Shown here in pieces: positions 21,641 to 34,799 of a stretch of 64,000 nucleotides of DNA (position 1 is the first letter of the stretch; the number at the start of each line of letters is the position of its first letter). A program made the translations under genes and the position numbers. The stretch spans positions 1 through 64,000 of the forward strand of contig JAAVTG010000670.1 in assembly GCA_011947345.1 (NCBI GenBank), read 5' to 3'. A model generated the notes under the pieces. It was not told the DNA's origin. It was given only the letters and a program-made list of their open reading frames with translations, and did no database searches. Source of the DNA: Phytophthora quininea. Its lineage: Eukaryota; Oomycota; Peronosporomycetes; Peronosporales; Peronosporaceae.

Positions 21641-22078
21641 AGTCGATCACGAAGTTCCTGTCTGGATAGCAATGCTTGCGGGATAACAGCACCACATGGC
21701 AATTACAATCACCACCATCGTTGTCGGTTCGCCACCTTCTTCTGTTCTCCAGGCCATCGATGTCGTTGGTTGCACTCAGCAGCTGCTTCGCGTTGACTTA
21801 ACTGGTAGGACACCGTTCTCACTATGCTCCGCACGATGAACAGAGTCCATAGTTGCTGTTCGAGTCGCCCCCACAATACACTGTCGCGGCCCAACTAACA
21901 GTACAGTAAAGCAAAGTACTACAGCATGGGAAAACAAACATTGGTCAGAAACCATGTTGCCATTCAAATTGGTCACGTTGCAGAGAAAAAGAACAAGCGT
22001 GAGTGAACACACTTGGCCAAGAAAGAAAGCTATGCATGTGGCTTTACCATAAGAGACCACGGGGCCACAAATGAGCCC
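21641..22078. other. Intergenic between convergent genes
   Basis: Holds the 3' ends of the GH7 gene and the kinase gene. No ORF or repeat of note. Confidence 0.5.
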
Positions 22079-24125
<2,047 letters not shown>

Positions 24126-26104
24126 CTTCCTGCTGCGAAAATTATTGGCGAAGCTGAATATTTCGGTCGTAAAATTTAGCTGCGCAACGTAAAACTTGTG
24201 GAGACATCAGTGTCCACATGGCATGACCAACAACGCGCCTCCGGGCGAGGCGAACAACCATTATTTGCCAGCAAATGCATTGGTTCAGTACTGCGAATAG
24301 CATGAGCGGCTTGGCCATTTCTTCAAACTATATCGTTATCAATTGTTGCTGCCAGCGCTAGCCCTGCCATGGTGCGCGTCTTAACAGTCATCGCCGTCTC
24401 AAGTGTGGCCATTGTCCCTTCACGGCGTTGCCAGCGTGTTGGTGGGGGGTCTATATAATCGACTGTCTCCGGGATGCGGGCGTCGAACTCGGATAGCCTA
24501 GCGCCGACCAACCGTCAACAACGCATCGACCGTGGCTGCGATGAGTTCGCATAAAGGTTGTGTACGAGGCGGCTCGCCGCTCAACGAGGCGATACCCATG
24601 CTTCGCAGCCCCTATGGTGTTTTGCAAGATTGTTTGGACAGCAAGCTGACAGTCTTGGCTCGCAGCTCCTGGCGTAGCGTACTAAGACGACAACACGGTT
24701 GGTGAACAGCCGACCAAGGATGTACGCCCTGCTGGATGGAGGTATTAGTGCTGGTGTTCCGCAGCAATGCTGTCGCCCCTGCCATTGATGCCATCAGCGA
24801 CGTCGATCGAGTCCTGTGTGGCACCAAACCGCCCGATGTTTGAAACCCGCAGCTTCAATGCGCTCCAATTTCTCGGAGTGCTGTACTCAATGGGCCACGA
24901 GCGCGTGCTGGAGCTGACCCAGCTTTCAAGCGAGTCGGCTCGTTGGTCAAGTTGGGACTCAACGTCGACTCAAAGGGCAGGGCAAGGAGCAATCGAGCAG
25001 GCCACGTTGCAGACGCCTCTGGCGAGCCATCTGATGAGCGCAGGCCTCCCATCCGAGGCGACGGTGCTTGATTAGGCCAAAGGGGCCCGCAAACGGTGGT
25101 GTATGACGCGACTGGGCTGGGGGGTCTGAGCAGAGCAGACGACGGCGAAAGGCTCACGGCACGGAAAGCACGTAAACACAAGGGACGAAAGGCAAGGGCG
25201 ACATGCAATGCTGCTGAGCTGACGTGGCAAGTTGTCTTCCCTGAAACCAAGCAGATACACAAGCAGATACACACTTGCTCACGTCGAGGGACGTTTCGCT
25301 TTTCAGCGACCGTTTTATGCATCGACTCCGTAAATGTTAGGCCACGAATTATCCGTCGAGGCAGCGTTTTAGGCCTGATTATTCCTGATTCGAGGATTTA
25401 TCGGTCACACACACGGAGTGATCCTCGCCGACACGCGCCTCGCGCTACCCGTCATCTCAGCCCGTCTCAAGTCGAAATGGCCCCCTTGGTCAAGCACTGG
25501 TGCTCCGTATTCCGTCAGTCCTAGCTTGACACCTACCGCTTCGGTACCGCTATCGCTGTAGCTTACTGTCTGTCGGTGTCTTCTGTCGATGCCTTCTATG
25601 TAAGTACGGCTAGACATGCATGTATAGTCGCTATTTCCCCTCACAAAGCAGTGTTCGCATCCGATATCGCTCACTTCTCGCGAAGGCAACGAGTTGCTTT
25701 CATGCAGGCCACGAAACAGTATTCCTGTTTAAAGGTAAAATGGATACTGAGGAAGCCATCTTTCCCTTACAAAATTTCATACAAAGGCACCGCGCGCAAC
25801 AACACAATTGCTGCGCTCCGCTTTAGTCGATTTCGCGGCCAGCGTGGTTGCTCTTGCGCACGACACGACCTCTGTGTGCTCGCTGCTCCAACTCGCGCCG
25901 CATTCGTGTACATCGCATCGGAACGGGAGCGTGTGATTACCGCCTTGCGAGCCCTGGATTTAGCACTCCCAGCTAATTCCGAATGATTATCCCAAAGTGT
26001 CGAACGGATAGAGAGCGAGTTGCTGTCGGAATCAACCTGGTCTTGCCACAATCGAAAACGCCGAGTGCTTGCTCCAGCCGCCGGCGTCGTATCTCCCCAG
26101 CTGA
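24126..26104. other. Long intergenic region, no gene supported
   Basis: About 2 kb between divergently transcribed kinase genes. Only short overlapping ORFs without domain-like sequence. It should contain both promoters; I could not place a convincing initiator. Confidence 0.45.
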
Positions 26105-28087
26105 ATGAACGGCCCCCAGACCGTGCCTGAAGGAGCGCTGACCATGACGCCGCGCGGCGACGGCACGTCCTTCGTGGACGGACTGACCACGCCGCCGTCG
26201 TCCCACGAGAAGAGCAGCTCGGTGCACTTCGCCGAAGACGCGTCCTTCCTGTCCAGCCCGCGCGACGCCGGACTGTCGACGCCCAAGACGCCCGAGGAGG
26301 AAGGAGACGACCAAGGCATCCTCCGCGGCTTCTCGCTGCCAGGCCTCGGCCGCAGAGAGCGCAACCAGCAGCACCAGCAGTATGTCCATCGCCAGCTGCA
26401 GCTGCCGGCGATGTCGCCGCACACGCGCAGCGCTGGCAAAGGCCGCAACGCCCGAGCCCCTCCCAGACGCAGTCGGACCTACGTCAAGCAGCTCTCGAGG
26501 GAGTCGGCCAGGGAGCTGGCCAAGACGGCGTTGTCCATGCGGTCCACGTCCATCGGGGACTTCACCTTTGAGAACCCGCGCGATGTCGTGGGCAGCGCGC
26601 TGCGAGCATCCGCCGTGTGACGGCCTACTCGAGGAGAGACGCGCCGCTGGACACGGAGCTCAGTGCGGCCGTGCGCGTGAACCGCCAAGTGCGCAAGTGC
26701 GAGCTACGTCTAGACCCAGAGACCATCACGTGGTCGAGGGGCAAGAAGCTGCTCGGACAGCTCTCGACCGACGACGTCGTCGGTGCAGAGCTCGTGGCCA
26801 AGAAGAAGGCCAATACATTCCGCGTGCACTACTTCAAAAGGGCCGCGGGGCCGGCGCCAAGGCGCTGCTGCGCACGCCCAAGTTCGTCGACTTTCACTGC
26901 CTCGAGACCGACGTCGTGGACAGCTGGGTCGGTGCCATCCAGGAGCTCGTGCGCTGGCAGGCGCGCGCGCCGCCCATCGTCGAGAAGCGGCTGCTGAAGG
27001 TGGTCGTGAACCCGCACTCTGGGAAACGACAGGCACGTCGTATCTGGGAGACCAAAGTCAAGCCGTTCCTTGACCTGGGCAACTTCGAGTACGTCGTGGA
27101 GGAGACGACCCACGCAGGCCATGGCGCCGAGATGGGCCAGAGCTACTCGGCCGACGACGGCTTTGAAGCGCTCGTGTTCATTGGAGGCGACGGCACGCTC
27201 TGCGAGTTCATGAACGGCCTGCTGGCCAGACCCGAGCACGAGTGGCGCGAGATCGTGGCGTCCACGCCGATCTCGCTCATCTCGGCCGGCACGCAGAACG
27301 CGTTCGGCACCGGGGCTGGCATCCCCACGGTGAACGCGGCTCTGTACTGTATCCTCAAGCGTAAAATGCGTCCGCTGGACGTGGTCACGGCCGTGTCTGC
27401 TGCCCAGCCGGACGTCGTGCACTACAGCTACTGCGGCCTCGGTTGGGGAGTTGCTGGCGATATCGCTGCAGAGTCCGAGCGATACCGTTGGATGGGTACG
27501 CTGCGGTACGCTTTCCTCAAGGTGAAGCGAACGGTGATTTTGCCCAAGAAGCACACGGGCAGAGTTCGCTACGTGTTGACAGAGCCACAGCCGCCACTGA
27601 TCCGATACGACGACTACCCGGATGCCGGCGCTCTGGACCAGTTCGAAGTGGAGGAAGGTAGCGTGTATGACACCGACCGCCTCAGTACCCACCGCAAGTC
27701 GTGGGAGGCATCGCCGGCAGCATTTCCAGCCCGGCAAGCCACAAGCGATACCCCGAGTTTGTGTGGAAGGAAGACAGCAGCAGCTACGTGGTGGTGGGCG
27801 TCGTCAACATCACACCTGACGGAGCCTACTCGCACCCGTCGGACGGCAACCTGGACCTGATCATCACTCGCAAGGGCAGTCTGCTGGGCACAGCCAAGCT
27901 CTTCGGGCTCTACCTGATGGGCAAGGAGCTGCAGAGTCCGCTCATTTCCTACTTGAAGATCAAGGCCGTGGAGATCGAGCCTGACCAACCCGAGGACTGC
28001 ATGAACATCGACGGCGAGGTGCTGTCGGGCGGTCCGTGGCGCATGGAGGTGGTGCCCAGTCTCTTCAAGGTGCTGTCCGAAAAGTAG
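26105..28087 (+). CDS. Sphingoid-base/ceramide-type lipid kinase (DAGKc domain)
   Basis: Read through three frame breaks (near 26610, 26850 and 27700), each equal to one missing base, so the gene is probably intact in the organism. The N-terminus is Ser/Pro-rich. A PH-like segment follows (LRLDPETITWSRGKKLLGQ ... FVDFHCLET, VVDSWVGAIQELVRW). Then comes the diacylglycerol-kinase catalytic domain: KVVVNPHSGKRQA, VFIGGDGTLCEFMNGLL (the GGDGT nucleotide loop) and ISLISAGTQNAFGTG. The C-terminal lobe has YSYCGLGWGVAGDIAAESE and ends near PWRMEVVPSLFKVLSEK. The family transfers ATP phosphate to sphingosine, ceramide or diacylglycerol; a PH-like start before DAGKc is seen in ceramide and sphingosine kinases. 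Substrate cannot be fixed from sequence. It is convergent with the PH-domain gene 186 bp downstream. Confidence 0.85.
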
Positions 28088-28273
28088 ACGACGCACGCTC
28101 CAGTTTTCCCAGGAAGCTCTGCGGATGAAGCAGCCCCACCTGCATTTTGTAACTAATTCCCTCCACACCACCAACGTCGTCTTCCATTGCCATCTCCGTT
28201 GCCATCAAAAAGCTCGGCTTTACATACGAAAAATACTATTTGGGCGCTTCCCTGTTATTGGCCTCCCTCTGCT

Positions 28274-28639
28274 TTACTTGTCGTCGTCCTGGTCGCCCGT
28301 GAAGGAGCTCGAGAACTTGACGATCGCGCGGCCGATGGCGCCGATCCACTCGTCCTTCTGCTTCTCGTTCTCCGCGTACATGTAGAAGGTCGAGTCGGGC
28401 GTGGCCACCTCGAAGCAGAAGCGCTTGTTGGTCTTTTCCTCCGCCGACTTGACCGTCAGGCAGTCGGCCAGGTCGATGAGGCCGTGGGCTGGCTCGCCCT
28501 GGGCCGTGCAGAAGTAGAGCTTGTTGCCCTTGAGCACGAAGTAGCGCTTGCGCCACTCCTTCAGCCACACGCTGCGCTTGGTCAGCGGGCCTTCGAAGTC
28601 CGGGTCCGACAGGTCGCAGTGCGAGTAGTCGCCCTCCAT
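28274..28639 (-). CDS. Small single PH-domain protein
   Basis: Complete 121-residue ORF with ATG at 28639. Almost the whole protein is one pleckstrin homology domain: FEGPLTKRSVWLKEWRKRYFVLKGNKLYF (strands 1-3; basic KxnKR pocket), then HGLIDLADCLTVKSAEEK, FCFEVATPDSTFYMYAEN, and the C-terminal helix EKQKDEWIGAIGRAI with the invariant Trp. A short acidic tail follows. It resembles the stand-alone plant PH1-type proteins in size. Likely binds phosphoinositides at membranes; lipid preference unknown. Its neighbour is a lipid kinase, which is suggestive but not evidence of a joint role. Confidence 0.9.
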   Translation of the reverse strand: MEGDYSHCDLSDPDFEGPLTKRSVWLKEWRKRYFVLKGNKLYFCTAQGEPAHGLIDLADCLTVKSAEEKTNKRFCFEVATPDSTFYMYAENEKQKDEWIGAIGRAIVKFSSSFTGDQDDDK

Positions 28640-29604
28640 GAGCAGCGGCCGAGAAGAACGCTGCTGCTTGCTGGCGCTTCCGGAGAAGAAACGTTTAGAA
28701 ACAGGGGTTCACTTGGCGATTGTATCGGAAGAATGTAAACTCTCAGTATTAGCTAATTCGTAGGCAGTTTTAAAACGGCGGAAATGAGTGTACGGGATGA
28801 TTGTTAGTTTTGTGGGAAGCAGTATTTTGCCCATCAAGTTGAAGTGGACGTCTGGCCATTGGTCCTGGCTCTGCTGGCCGAGAGGATTCACCCTCGCTGG
28901 TCGTCTCGAGAGCTGCGCCACCGCACCAAAGCCTGGTGTCGTCAATGACCGAGTACTGCAGCGTGTGTCGCCGCTGGCAGCACGTGCTTTCGGTGGACGA
29001 CTGCACCAAGCGACTTGCTTGCAGTGTTTGTTGCCCTCGTAGGCATCCGCGACAGGATGCGTTCAAGGATACCTGTATGGCGGCGCTGCAGCTTGGATCC
29101 ATGTATCCGCGCCTGTCGCAGCGAGCGGTTCTGCCGGATCACCATGTCCTCTGCATTGGTCTCCTTTCCGTCACCGCGAGACAGCGACGAGCGCTCCGAC
29201 CAAGACGACCTGCCCGACGATGCTACGTGCTGCATCGCCGTCGTGTCATGGCGGTCGTCACGCCCCCCTCCGCGATACCCACCAAAGTGCCGCCGATGAG
29301 TCCGAGCTCGCCTGCAGCTGTTGATCGTGTATCCTGCGCGGGGTCTGTCCACGGTGCAATATGTCGCCCGCCGACATACACATTTCCTTGTCGGACGCCC
29401 TTCCAACGACACAGCTGCGTGCCCCTCGTTGCAGCTCCAGCGTGACCGCTAGAAGCGCCGGCAGCCCCAGGAAAGGAGACGCGCTGCAACATCTCTCGCG
29501 CCGACTTATTGTCAGCTCATGGATCCTTGCCCGAGCGTCGCAGGGCCCTCTGCCCAAGCTGCCCGTGGGTGCGACTTGCTCGAGATCGCGGACATTGCCG
29601 CTTG
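28640..29604. other. Intergenic, no gene supported
   Basis: Shared upstream region of the PH gene (minus) and tetraspan gene A (plus). ORFs such as 28936-29445 are Arg/Pro/Cys-rich and look like chance frames. Confidence 0.4.
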
Positions 29605-29618
29605 CCATTCTGCAATTT
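29605..29618 (+). promoter_or_regulatory. Initiator/FPR core promoter, tetraspan gene A
   Basis: CCATTCTGCAATTT fits the oomycete core promoter (YCATTYYNCAWTTT) at every position and is about 60 bp before the ATG. The same 14 bases stand in front of the paralogue at 32282-32269. Confidence 0.75.
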
Positions 29619-29668
29619 GCCTTGCATCGCGCACTTCTCCACAGCCCTCCTAGCAAGAACCGAGCCCG

Positions 29669-30747
29669 ATGTCGACACTGTCCGCCGCCCGAGTGGGCAT
29701 TCGCGCTCTCCAGGCGTTGTTCGCGTTCCTGGCGCTGATTTTCACGTGGGGCGGCTACGTCAAGACCGACGGCCGCCAGCTCACCGGTCTGTCCCCGACG
29801 TTCAGCGAGATCATGAACTACACGGCCTTCATCACGGGGCTCTACTACGTGCTGCCCTTGAAGGTGTTGAAGCTGTCGGCGACGGCCCCGACTGTGAACG
29901 CCCAGCGACTAGTTGACGGTGTGCTGGTGATCGTGCTGCTGCTGAGCGGCATTCTGCTCTGGGCCTCGTCGGGCGTGTCGTCGTGCTCTGAAAGAACGAC
30001 GAGTACGAGGCCTACGCTGGCATTCAGCTCTTTCGGTGCGGCAACCTGACCATGGCGGTCATCTTCACCTTCATCACGTTCGCGCTGTATCTGGTGACGC
30101 TCATCTGGAGCTTCATGCGCGACTCGGCCAACACCGACCAGGACGAGGCCATCGCGGCTGGTTACACGTCGGCCCAGACGCCCGGCGCGTCCCGTGCGGA
30201 TGCCTACGCTGCTGTGGACTCGCGCCACCCTGCTTTCGCCGTTGCCCGCCGCCTCGTTCGCCTCGTGCAGTTCGTGCTCTCGCTCATCATCTTCATCAGT
30301 CTGGTGGCCGGCTTCAAGCACTACTACACCGGTCGCTTCATGACCCCCGTGGCGCTGTTCCTCATCCTCATCTCGTGGAGCTGCATCCTGTACACACTCT
30401 TCCACTTGGTGGTCGTGGATATCCTCAAGAAGTCGCGTCGTCCCAGTGCCGGTGTCGAGCGCTTCCTCGACCTGCTGCTGGCGGTTCTGCTCTTGCTGTT
30501 TGCCATCCTGCTGGCTGCGTCGCACCAAGTGTCCGACTGCGACTCCATCAACGCAACGTACGAGGCTGACACGGGCTCGCTCGGCGGTTCCAACATCCTC
30601 CGCTGCGGCAGCCTCACGCGCTCCTACGTGCTGTCATTCATCAACTGCGTCTTCTTCCTCATTACGCTCGTGATCAGCTTCTGCGGCAACAACGACGCTG
30701 GATCGGCCCCGAGCCACGTCGATGTCGAGCCTAGCCAGCAGGTGTAA
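29669..30747 (+). CDS. Eight-pass membrane protein A (tandem tetraspan, MARVEL-like)
   Basis: One frame break near 29990 (one base missing) divides it; the reading is otherwise continuous. The protein consists of two homologous four-helix halves. Each half has a first hydrophobic helix, an amphipathic loop with YYxGxF/Y, two helices around a (K/R)xSxxPxxxxxRxxD cytosolic loop, then an extracytosolic loop with a conserved Cys pair (DC...xRCG) and a fourth helix. In half two these read KHYYTGRF, SRRPSAGVERFLDLLL, SDCDSINATYE and LRCGS. Four helices with a Cys-bearing last loop are reminiscent of MARVEL/claudin-like tetraspans, but I do not recognise a named family. It is convergent with a paralogue 337 bp away. 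Confidence 0.8.
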
Positions 30748-31084
30748 GCCAGCAAAAACAACCGATTAGCGGTCGAGGATCGCTACAACTTCAACAAAAA
30801 TACCAACAAAAATCTTGTCAGCTCACAGGTTTGTAGTGCATACTTGTTGCTGCCTTGGCTTATGTCCACTCACTCTGGCGTCGTGGTTGTTGCCAGCGTC
30901 ATCTAGGGTCGGTTTAAAGCTGCACTGCTTGGACCGAAACAACACAAGAAGATGAACAAGCGAGGAAAGGATGGTCAAACCTTCATTATTGCGTGCAACA
31001 AACCTAGGGACGACACGCGCTACTCAATCCCAACAAGTGCAGATCACAAGGCGCCTGACGCTTCGAGTTATCTGCACTGCACGT
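30748..31084. other. Spacer between convergent paralogues
   Basis: 3' flanks of the two tetraspan genes. No ORF of note. Confidence 0.5.
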
Positions 31085-32217
31085 TTACACCTGCTGGCCA
31101 GCGTCCGATCCCGCCTGGGTGGCATCGCCAGAGTGGTTGCTCTCCAGGTCGCGCTCGCTCGAGGACGAACGGTACGCGAAGCTCAAAGCGAACGTGAACA
31201 AGTAGAGCGCCACAGCGACGAAGGTGAAGATGTAGCCCGTGTTCATGCTGCCGCAGCGGAAGAGCGTCGAGCCGTGGTATGTCGAGAACGCCGTGTTGGT
31301 GGCTGAGCAGTCTGACACTTGGTCCGACTTGGCGAACAGGATGCCCGCAATCAACAGAGCCACCGCCACGAGGATGTCCATGAAGCGCTCCACAGTGAGC
31401 GTCGGGTGACGAGACAGCTTGAGCGTCTCCACGGCAGCAACGTGCCACAGCGAGTACAGCACGGCACTGTAGGCCATGAGGATGGCGTACGTGGCCTTGG
31501 GCTCAATGTACTGGCCGGTGTAGTAGTGCTTGTAGCCGAGCACGATGCACACCAGAGCGACCACCGAGCACGCGAACTGCAGCGTGCGGCCACTGCAGCG
31601 GATGATCTTGAGACCCGGGTGCTGCAAGTCCAGGTCGGCCGTAGCAGAGGCACTCGACGGGGTCTTCTTTCCGGGGTGGCTGCAACCGCGTAGCCGTTGG
31701 CGTCGTTGTCGGCCAGAGCGTCCTGCAGGTTCTCGCCGTTGACGGTCTTCCACGTGTCCTGCACGAAGCTCCACACCAGCGTCACCAGGAACAGCGCGCA
31801 GGTTACGAAGGTCAGCACAATGGCCACCGACATGTCGCCGCAGCGGAAGAGCGCGGAGCCGTGGTAGGTCTCGAACATGGTGTTGTAGGACGAGCAGTCC
31901 TTGACCGCGTCCGACGTGGCGTGCACGATGCCAGCGATCAGCAGAGCGATGGCCAACACGCCGTCCGCCACGCGCTGGTAGAGCACCTTGGGCGCAGTTG
32001 CTGTCAGCTTCAGCACGCCGACGGCCACGACGTAGTAAAGACCACAGAGCATCGCGGAGTAGCAAGCGATGGTGGTGAAGATGGCAGCGCCGCTGCTCAG
32101 CTGGCCCGACGTGAACTTGATGTAGCCGAGCGACGTGAAGATCATGCCGATCACAGCGCAGAGCGCTTGCAGAGCACGCACCGCCAGGCGTGGCGACGAA
32201 AGCGCCGGAGTAACCAT
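31085..32217 (-). CDS. Eight-pass membrane protein B (paralogue of A)
   Basis: ATG at 32217 (MVTPALSS, aligned with MSTLSAARVG of A). Same two-half layout of four helices each. Half one has GYIKFTSGQL, APKVLYQRVADGVLAI, KDCSSYNTMFETYHGSALF and FRCGDM. Half two has YKHYYTGQYIEPKA, SRHPTLTVERFMDILVA, SDCSATNTAFSTYHGSTLF and FRCGSM. The YHGS(A/T)LFRCG sequence occurs in both halves, showing internal duplication. One frame break near 31680 (one base missing, beside a ccgggg run). Ends in a Ser/Asp-rich cytosolic tail finishing QQV, as A does. Membrane location is certain from composition; function is unknown. Confidence 0.8.
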
Positions 32218-32268
32218 TGTGTTGCGGGACAACTCGCTTTGAAGAGGGAGGAATGCGCAGTGCAAAGC

Positions 32269-32282
32269 AAATTGCAGAATGG
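32269..32282 (-). promoter_or_regulatory. Initiator/FPR core promoter, tetraspan gene B
   Basis: Minus-strand CCATTCTGCAATTT, identical to the gene A promoter, about 60 bp upstream of the ATG. About 30 bp around it are also conserved between the two genes. Confidence 0.75.
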
Positions 32283-33346
32283 CATTCGACCGAGACGTTT
32301 AGTCCTGCCGGCGGGCCTGCCATCACCGCCACCGCCACCGTTTCCATTACGGGACCCTCTCCGCCATCGTTCACGCAGTGCTACTCGCGCAACCTGCGCG
32401 TGCCACCGAGACTCGTGATTTGCTCCAACCGCGTGCCGGCAGAAACACTCGACGTTCATCACGGTTGCCATCCTTTTGAACGAGCATACACTTGATCTCG
32501 AGGCGATACATGAGTCTGGATCCCACGGTGGTCTCGCTCGTGGTTGGCTCTCGACACGAGTCCTGGCACGCGCTGCTCACAATGAGCACCAAAGACATCA
32601 GTGGCCTTCCGTTTCTACGCTGCCGTTGCGGTCGCGTTCATCTACCAGACCTCCATGCAGCAGAAGCTGCTACTGCCGCCCATTTTCCAGGCATCAGGAC
32701 GCCTTCCGACAGTGCTGCTCCGATGTGCTAAATGGCACAGTCGAGGTCTCGGTCGATGCCATTGGCGCGGGGCGCGTGTAGACGACTCTCTCACGAGATG
32801 CGTCTCGTTATCAGGCACATGCTCGTCTACAGACGACGCGAATGGGAGCACCCTCTAGGCATGCTGAAGTGACAGCTCAGCATCAAGAAAGCGACTCGGG
32901 CCTGTTGATGACCGCGAAGATCACCTGCACGGGAACGTGATCGCTTCAATACTTGTTGATGCTTGGTCTTGCTACTACTACTAAACTCGTGTGCCCTTGA
33001 GTGCCGCCCCTACAACCATCGCCGTGGATTTTTCAGCATCTTGCTAGTTATGCGTTAGGATTTAATGGACAGCGACCCCCCAAATGCCACCATTTGAGCG
33101 GGCTCACGTTGCCCGGCGAAAGCTGCTGGAGGACGATAAATTCGACGGATAAGATCGGAAGCTACGCGTGGCTCACAGAGTACTAACACCGCGTGTCCCT
33201 CTTCGGCAAGGGCCTTGTGGCGCATCTAGCCCTTTATGTCTGTAAAGCTCGCCGGGACCGACGGATCTTACGGCCTGTTGGTTCTCCCACTCGCACTTTC
33301 CCCTTTCTCCAACAGCCACACTCAACTATCTCTCCAACCCCAAGCC
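32283..33346. other. Intergenic, no gene supported
   Basis: About 1 kb; only short Arg/Ser-rich ORFs. A pyrimidine-rich stretch (33285-33340) precedes the secreted repeat gene and may hold its promoter. Confidence 0.4.
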
Positions 33347-33768
33347 ATGAAGTCCACGACCTGTACCGCTGTCTTTGCTGCTGCGCTGGCGCTGGTGTCC
33401 GTGACGAACCATTTTGCGGACGGCATGCAGAGCTTCAAGAACCTCCGCTTCGTGAACCTCCGCTTCGTGAACCTCACGCCCGTGGAGAACCCAACCGTTC
33501 CGCCCACAGATGTCCCCACGCTCAACTCATACAACCTGCCGATCCACAGCAAGCCGTCGAGCGACCAAGCCACCGACGTCCCGACATTTAACGGGGCCGA
33601 CCTGCCGATCTACCGGACCGCCCCATCCACCGACGTGCACACGTTCAACACGTACAGCCTGCCGTCCCCGAGAAGCCCTCCACCGGCCAAGCCGTACCGG
33701 CGACGACCGTCCCCAACCTGACGGACGACTTGGCTCTGCCGCAAACGGCCAACACCAACATCAAGTAG
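33347..33768 (+). CDS. Small secreted repeat protein 1
   Basis: ATG at 33347. Signal peptide about residues 1-25 (MKSTTCTAVFAAALALVSVTN-HFADG). The mature part is built of imperfect Thr/Pro-rich units of roughly 20-22 residues (DVPTLNSYNLPIHS, DVPTFNGADLPIYR, DVHTFNTYSLP), preceded by a doubled NLRFV heptad. One frame break near 33665 (one base missing) restores a tail ending LALPQTANTNIK; without it the ORF stops at 33721 with an unrelated basic tail. The LPQTANTN end matches the repeat unit of the gene at 39772-40323, so the two are related. Probably an extracellular or wall-associated protein; no known domain. Confidence 0.7.
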
Positions 33769-34078
33769 AGTATGCTGTCGCCCGGGCGTCTCGCTGTAAA
33801 GGGATGAAGCTGCAGTTTGGCCGACGATGGCCCCTTTGCAGAGTAGAATAGAATCATCGCGTGCAGGTTGACTGGCACAAATAATCAAGCTCTGTTGCTT
33901 CGTTCTGTAATACATGCGTTGAAAGTCGAATATCCTTTCCGCGTCGTTGAAAATGCAAGCAGTACACCACGACGAGGACACTGCAGAGAGCTGTGATCGC
34001 CAAGGTTGAGCCAAGCGTTGCCTGGACCAATCGACGTTTCCTTAGCAGCTTCTTGGACAACCACCAACTTGCACCATC

Positions 34079-34735
34079 ATGGCAGACACTTTTGCTGCCT
34101 TAATCGACGACGGCTCCTCCACGGAGAGCGAATGCTATGACGACGATGCCACTGAGTCGACTATTGTCGATAAAGCAGAGAATGAAGCCTCAGCCAAACC
34201 GAGCGAAGTGAAAGAACAGAGCACTGACAACTCGACGACGACAACGAAGTACGCATGCTGCACTCGGTGCCGACAGAAGCTGCCCAGCGTCAGCGAGAGC
34301 GAAGTTACCAGTGTTCGTGAAGGGAAAATCGGCACCAAAAAGTGTTTATATTGCAATGTCGACTACCCGCTCAACAAGTTCAGTCTGAACAACAGGAGCC
34401 CCACTCGAGCGATTCCGAGGTGCCGCAAGTGCAGCCAAGCAAAGCCTGAAGTGCTGCGATGTCTTAGGAGAAAGCCAGAGTTCGCAGAGGCGGTGGAGGT
34501 CGAGAGACTTCGGCAGCAGAAGGAGAAGAAAGCTACAGAATCCAAACTGCCGCCTTTCAAGAGAAAAAGCCTCAGGGAGGAGCAGTTTACAATCGCTAAC
34601 GGCAAGACAGCGCAGACTGGCCGAGCGAAACCAACAGAAGAAGGAGCAGATCCAGAGAACCCGCCAGCACAACTAACACGGCTTTGCGGGCTTGGAGTCA
34701 CATGTACACCGTCTTATTTAAGCTCAACTCCTTAA
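34079..34735 (+). CDS. Cys-pair (putative zinc) protein A
   Basis: 218 residues, complete. Acidic Ser/Thr/Glu-rich head (DDGSSTESE), then CCTRCRQKLP, a KKCLYCNVDYPLNKFSLNNR block and RAIPRCRKCSQAKP: three CxxC pairs that could bind zinc. The C..C-x(~25)-C..C spacing with xFSxNxxxxxRAxPRC resembles an Stc1/zinc-ribbon-like module, but that is only a resemblance. The C-terminal part is Lys/Arg/Glu-rich, with the segment EEQFTIANGKTAQ shared with the paralogue at 40938-41921. No signal peptide, so probably nuclear or cytosolic. The last 20 residues have no counterpart in the paralogue and may be out of frame. Confidence 0.65.
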   Translation: MADTFAALIDDGSSTESECYDDDATESTIVDKAENEASAKPSEVKEQSTDNSTTTTKYACCTRCRQKLPSVSESEVTSVREGKIGTKKCLYCNVDYPLNKFSLNNRSPTRAIPRCRKCSQAKPEVLRCLRRKPEFAEAVEVERLRQQKEKKATESKLPPFKRKSLREEQFTIANGKTAQTGRAKPTEEGADPENPPAQLTRLCGLGVTCTPSYLSSTP

Positions 34736-34799
34736 GCAACTCCACGAGGTGGACAGGCTGAGCAACAAGTGTTTTGACGTCCAGATCATGAGTCATGAT

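Noticed and set aside
26829..27737. Long minus-strand ORF of 302 codons
   Set aside because: It lies antisense over the conserved catalytic domain of the lipid kinase and has no domain-like sequence of its own; a high-GC shadow.
28936..29445. 170-codon plus-strand ORF with CSVCRRWQHV and CSVCCPRR near its start
   Set aside because: Cysteine spacing is suggestive of zinc binding, but most of the frame is Arg/Pro-rich with no homology or promoter, and it overlaps the upstream region of the tetraspan gene.
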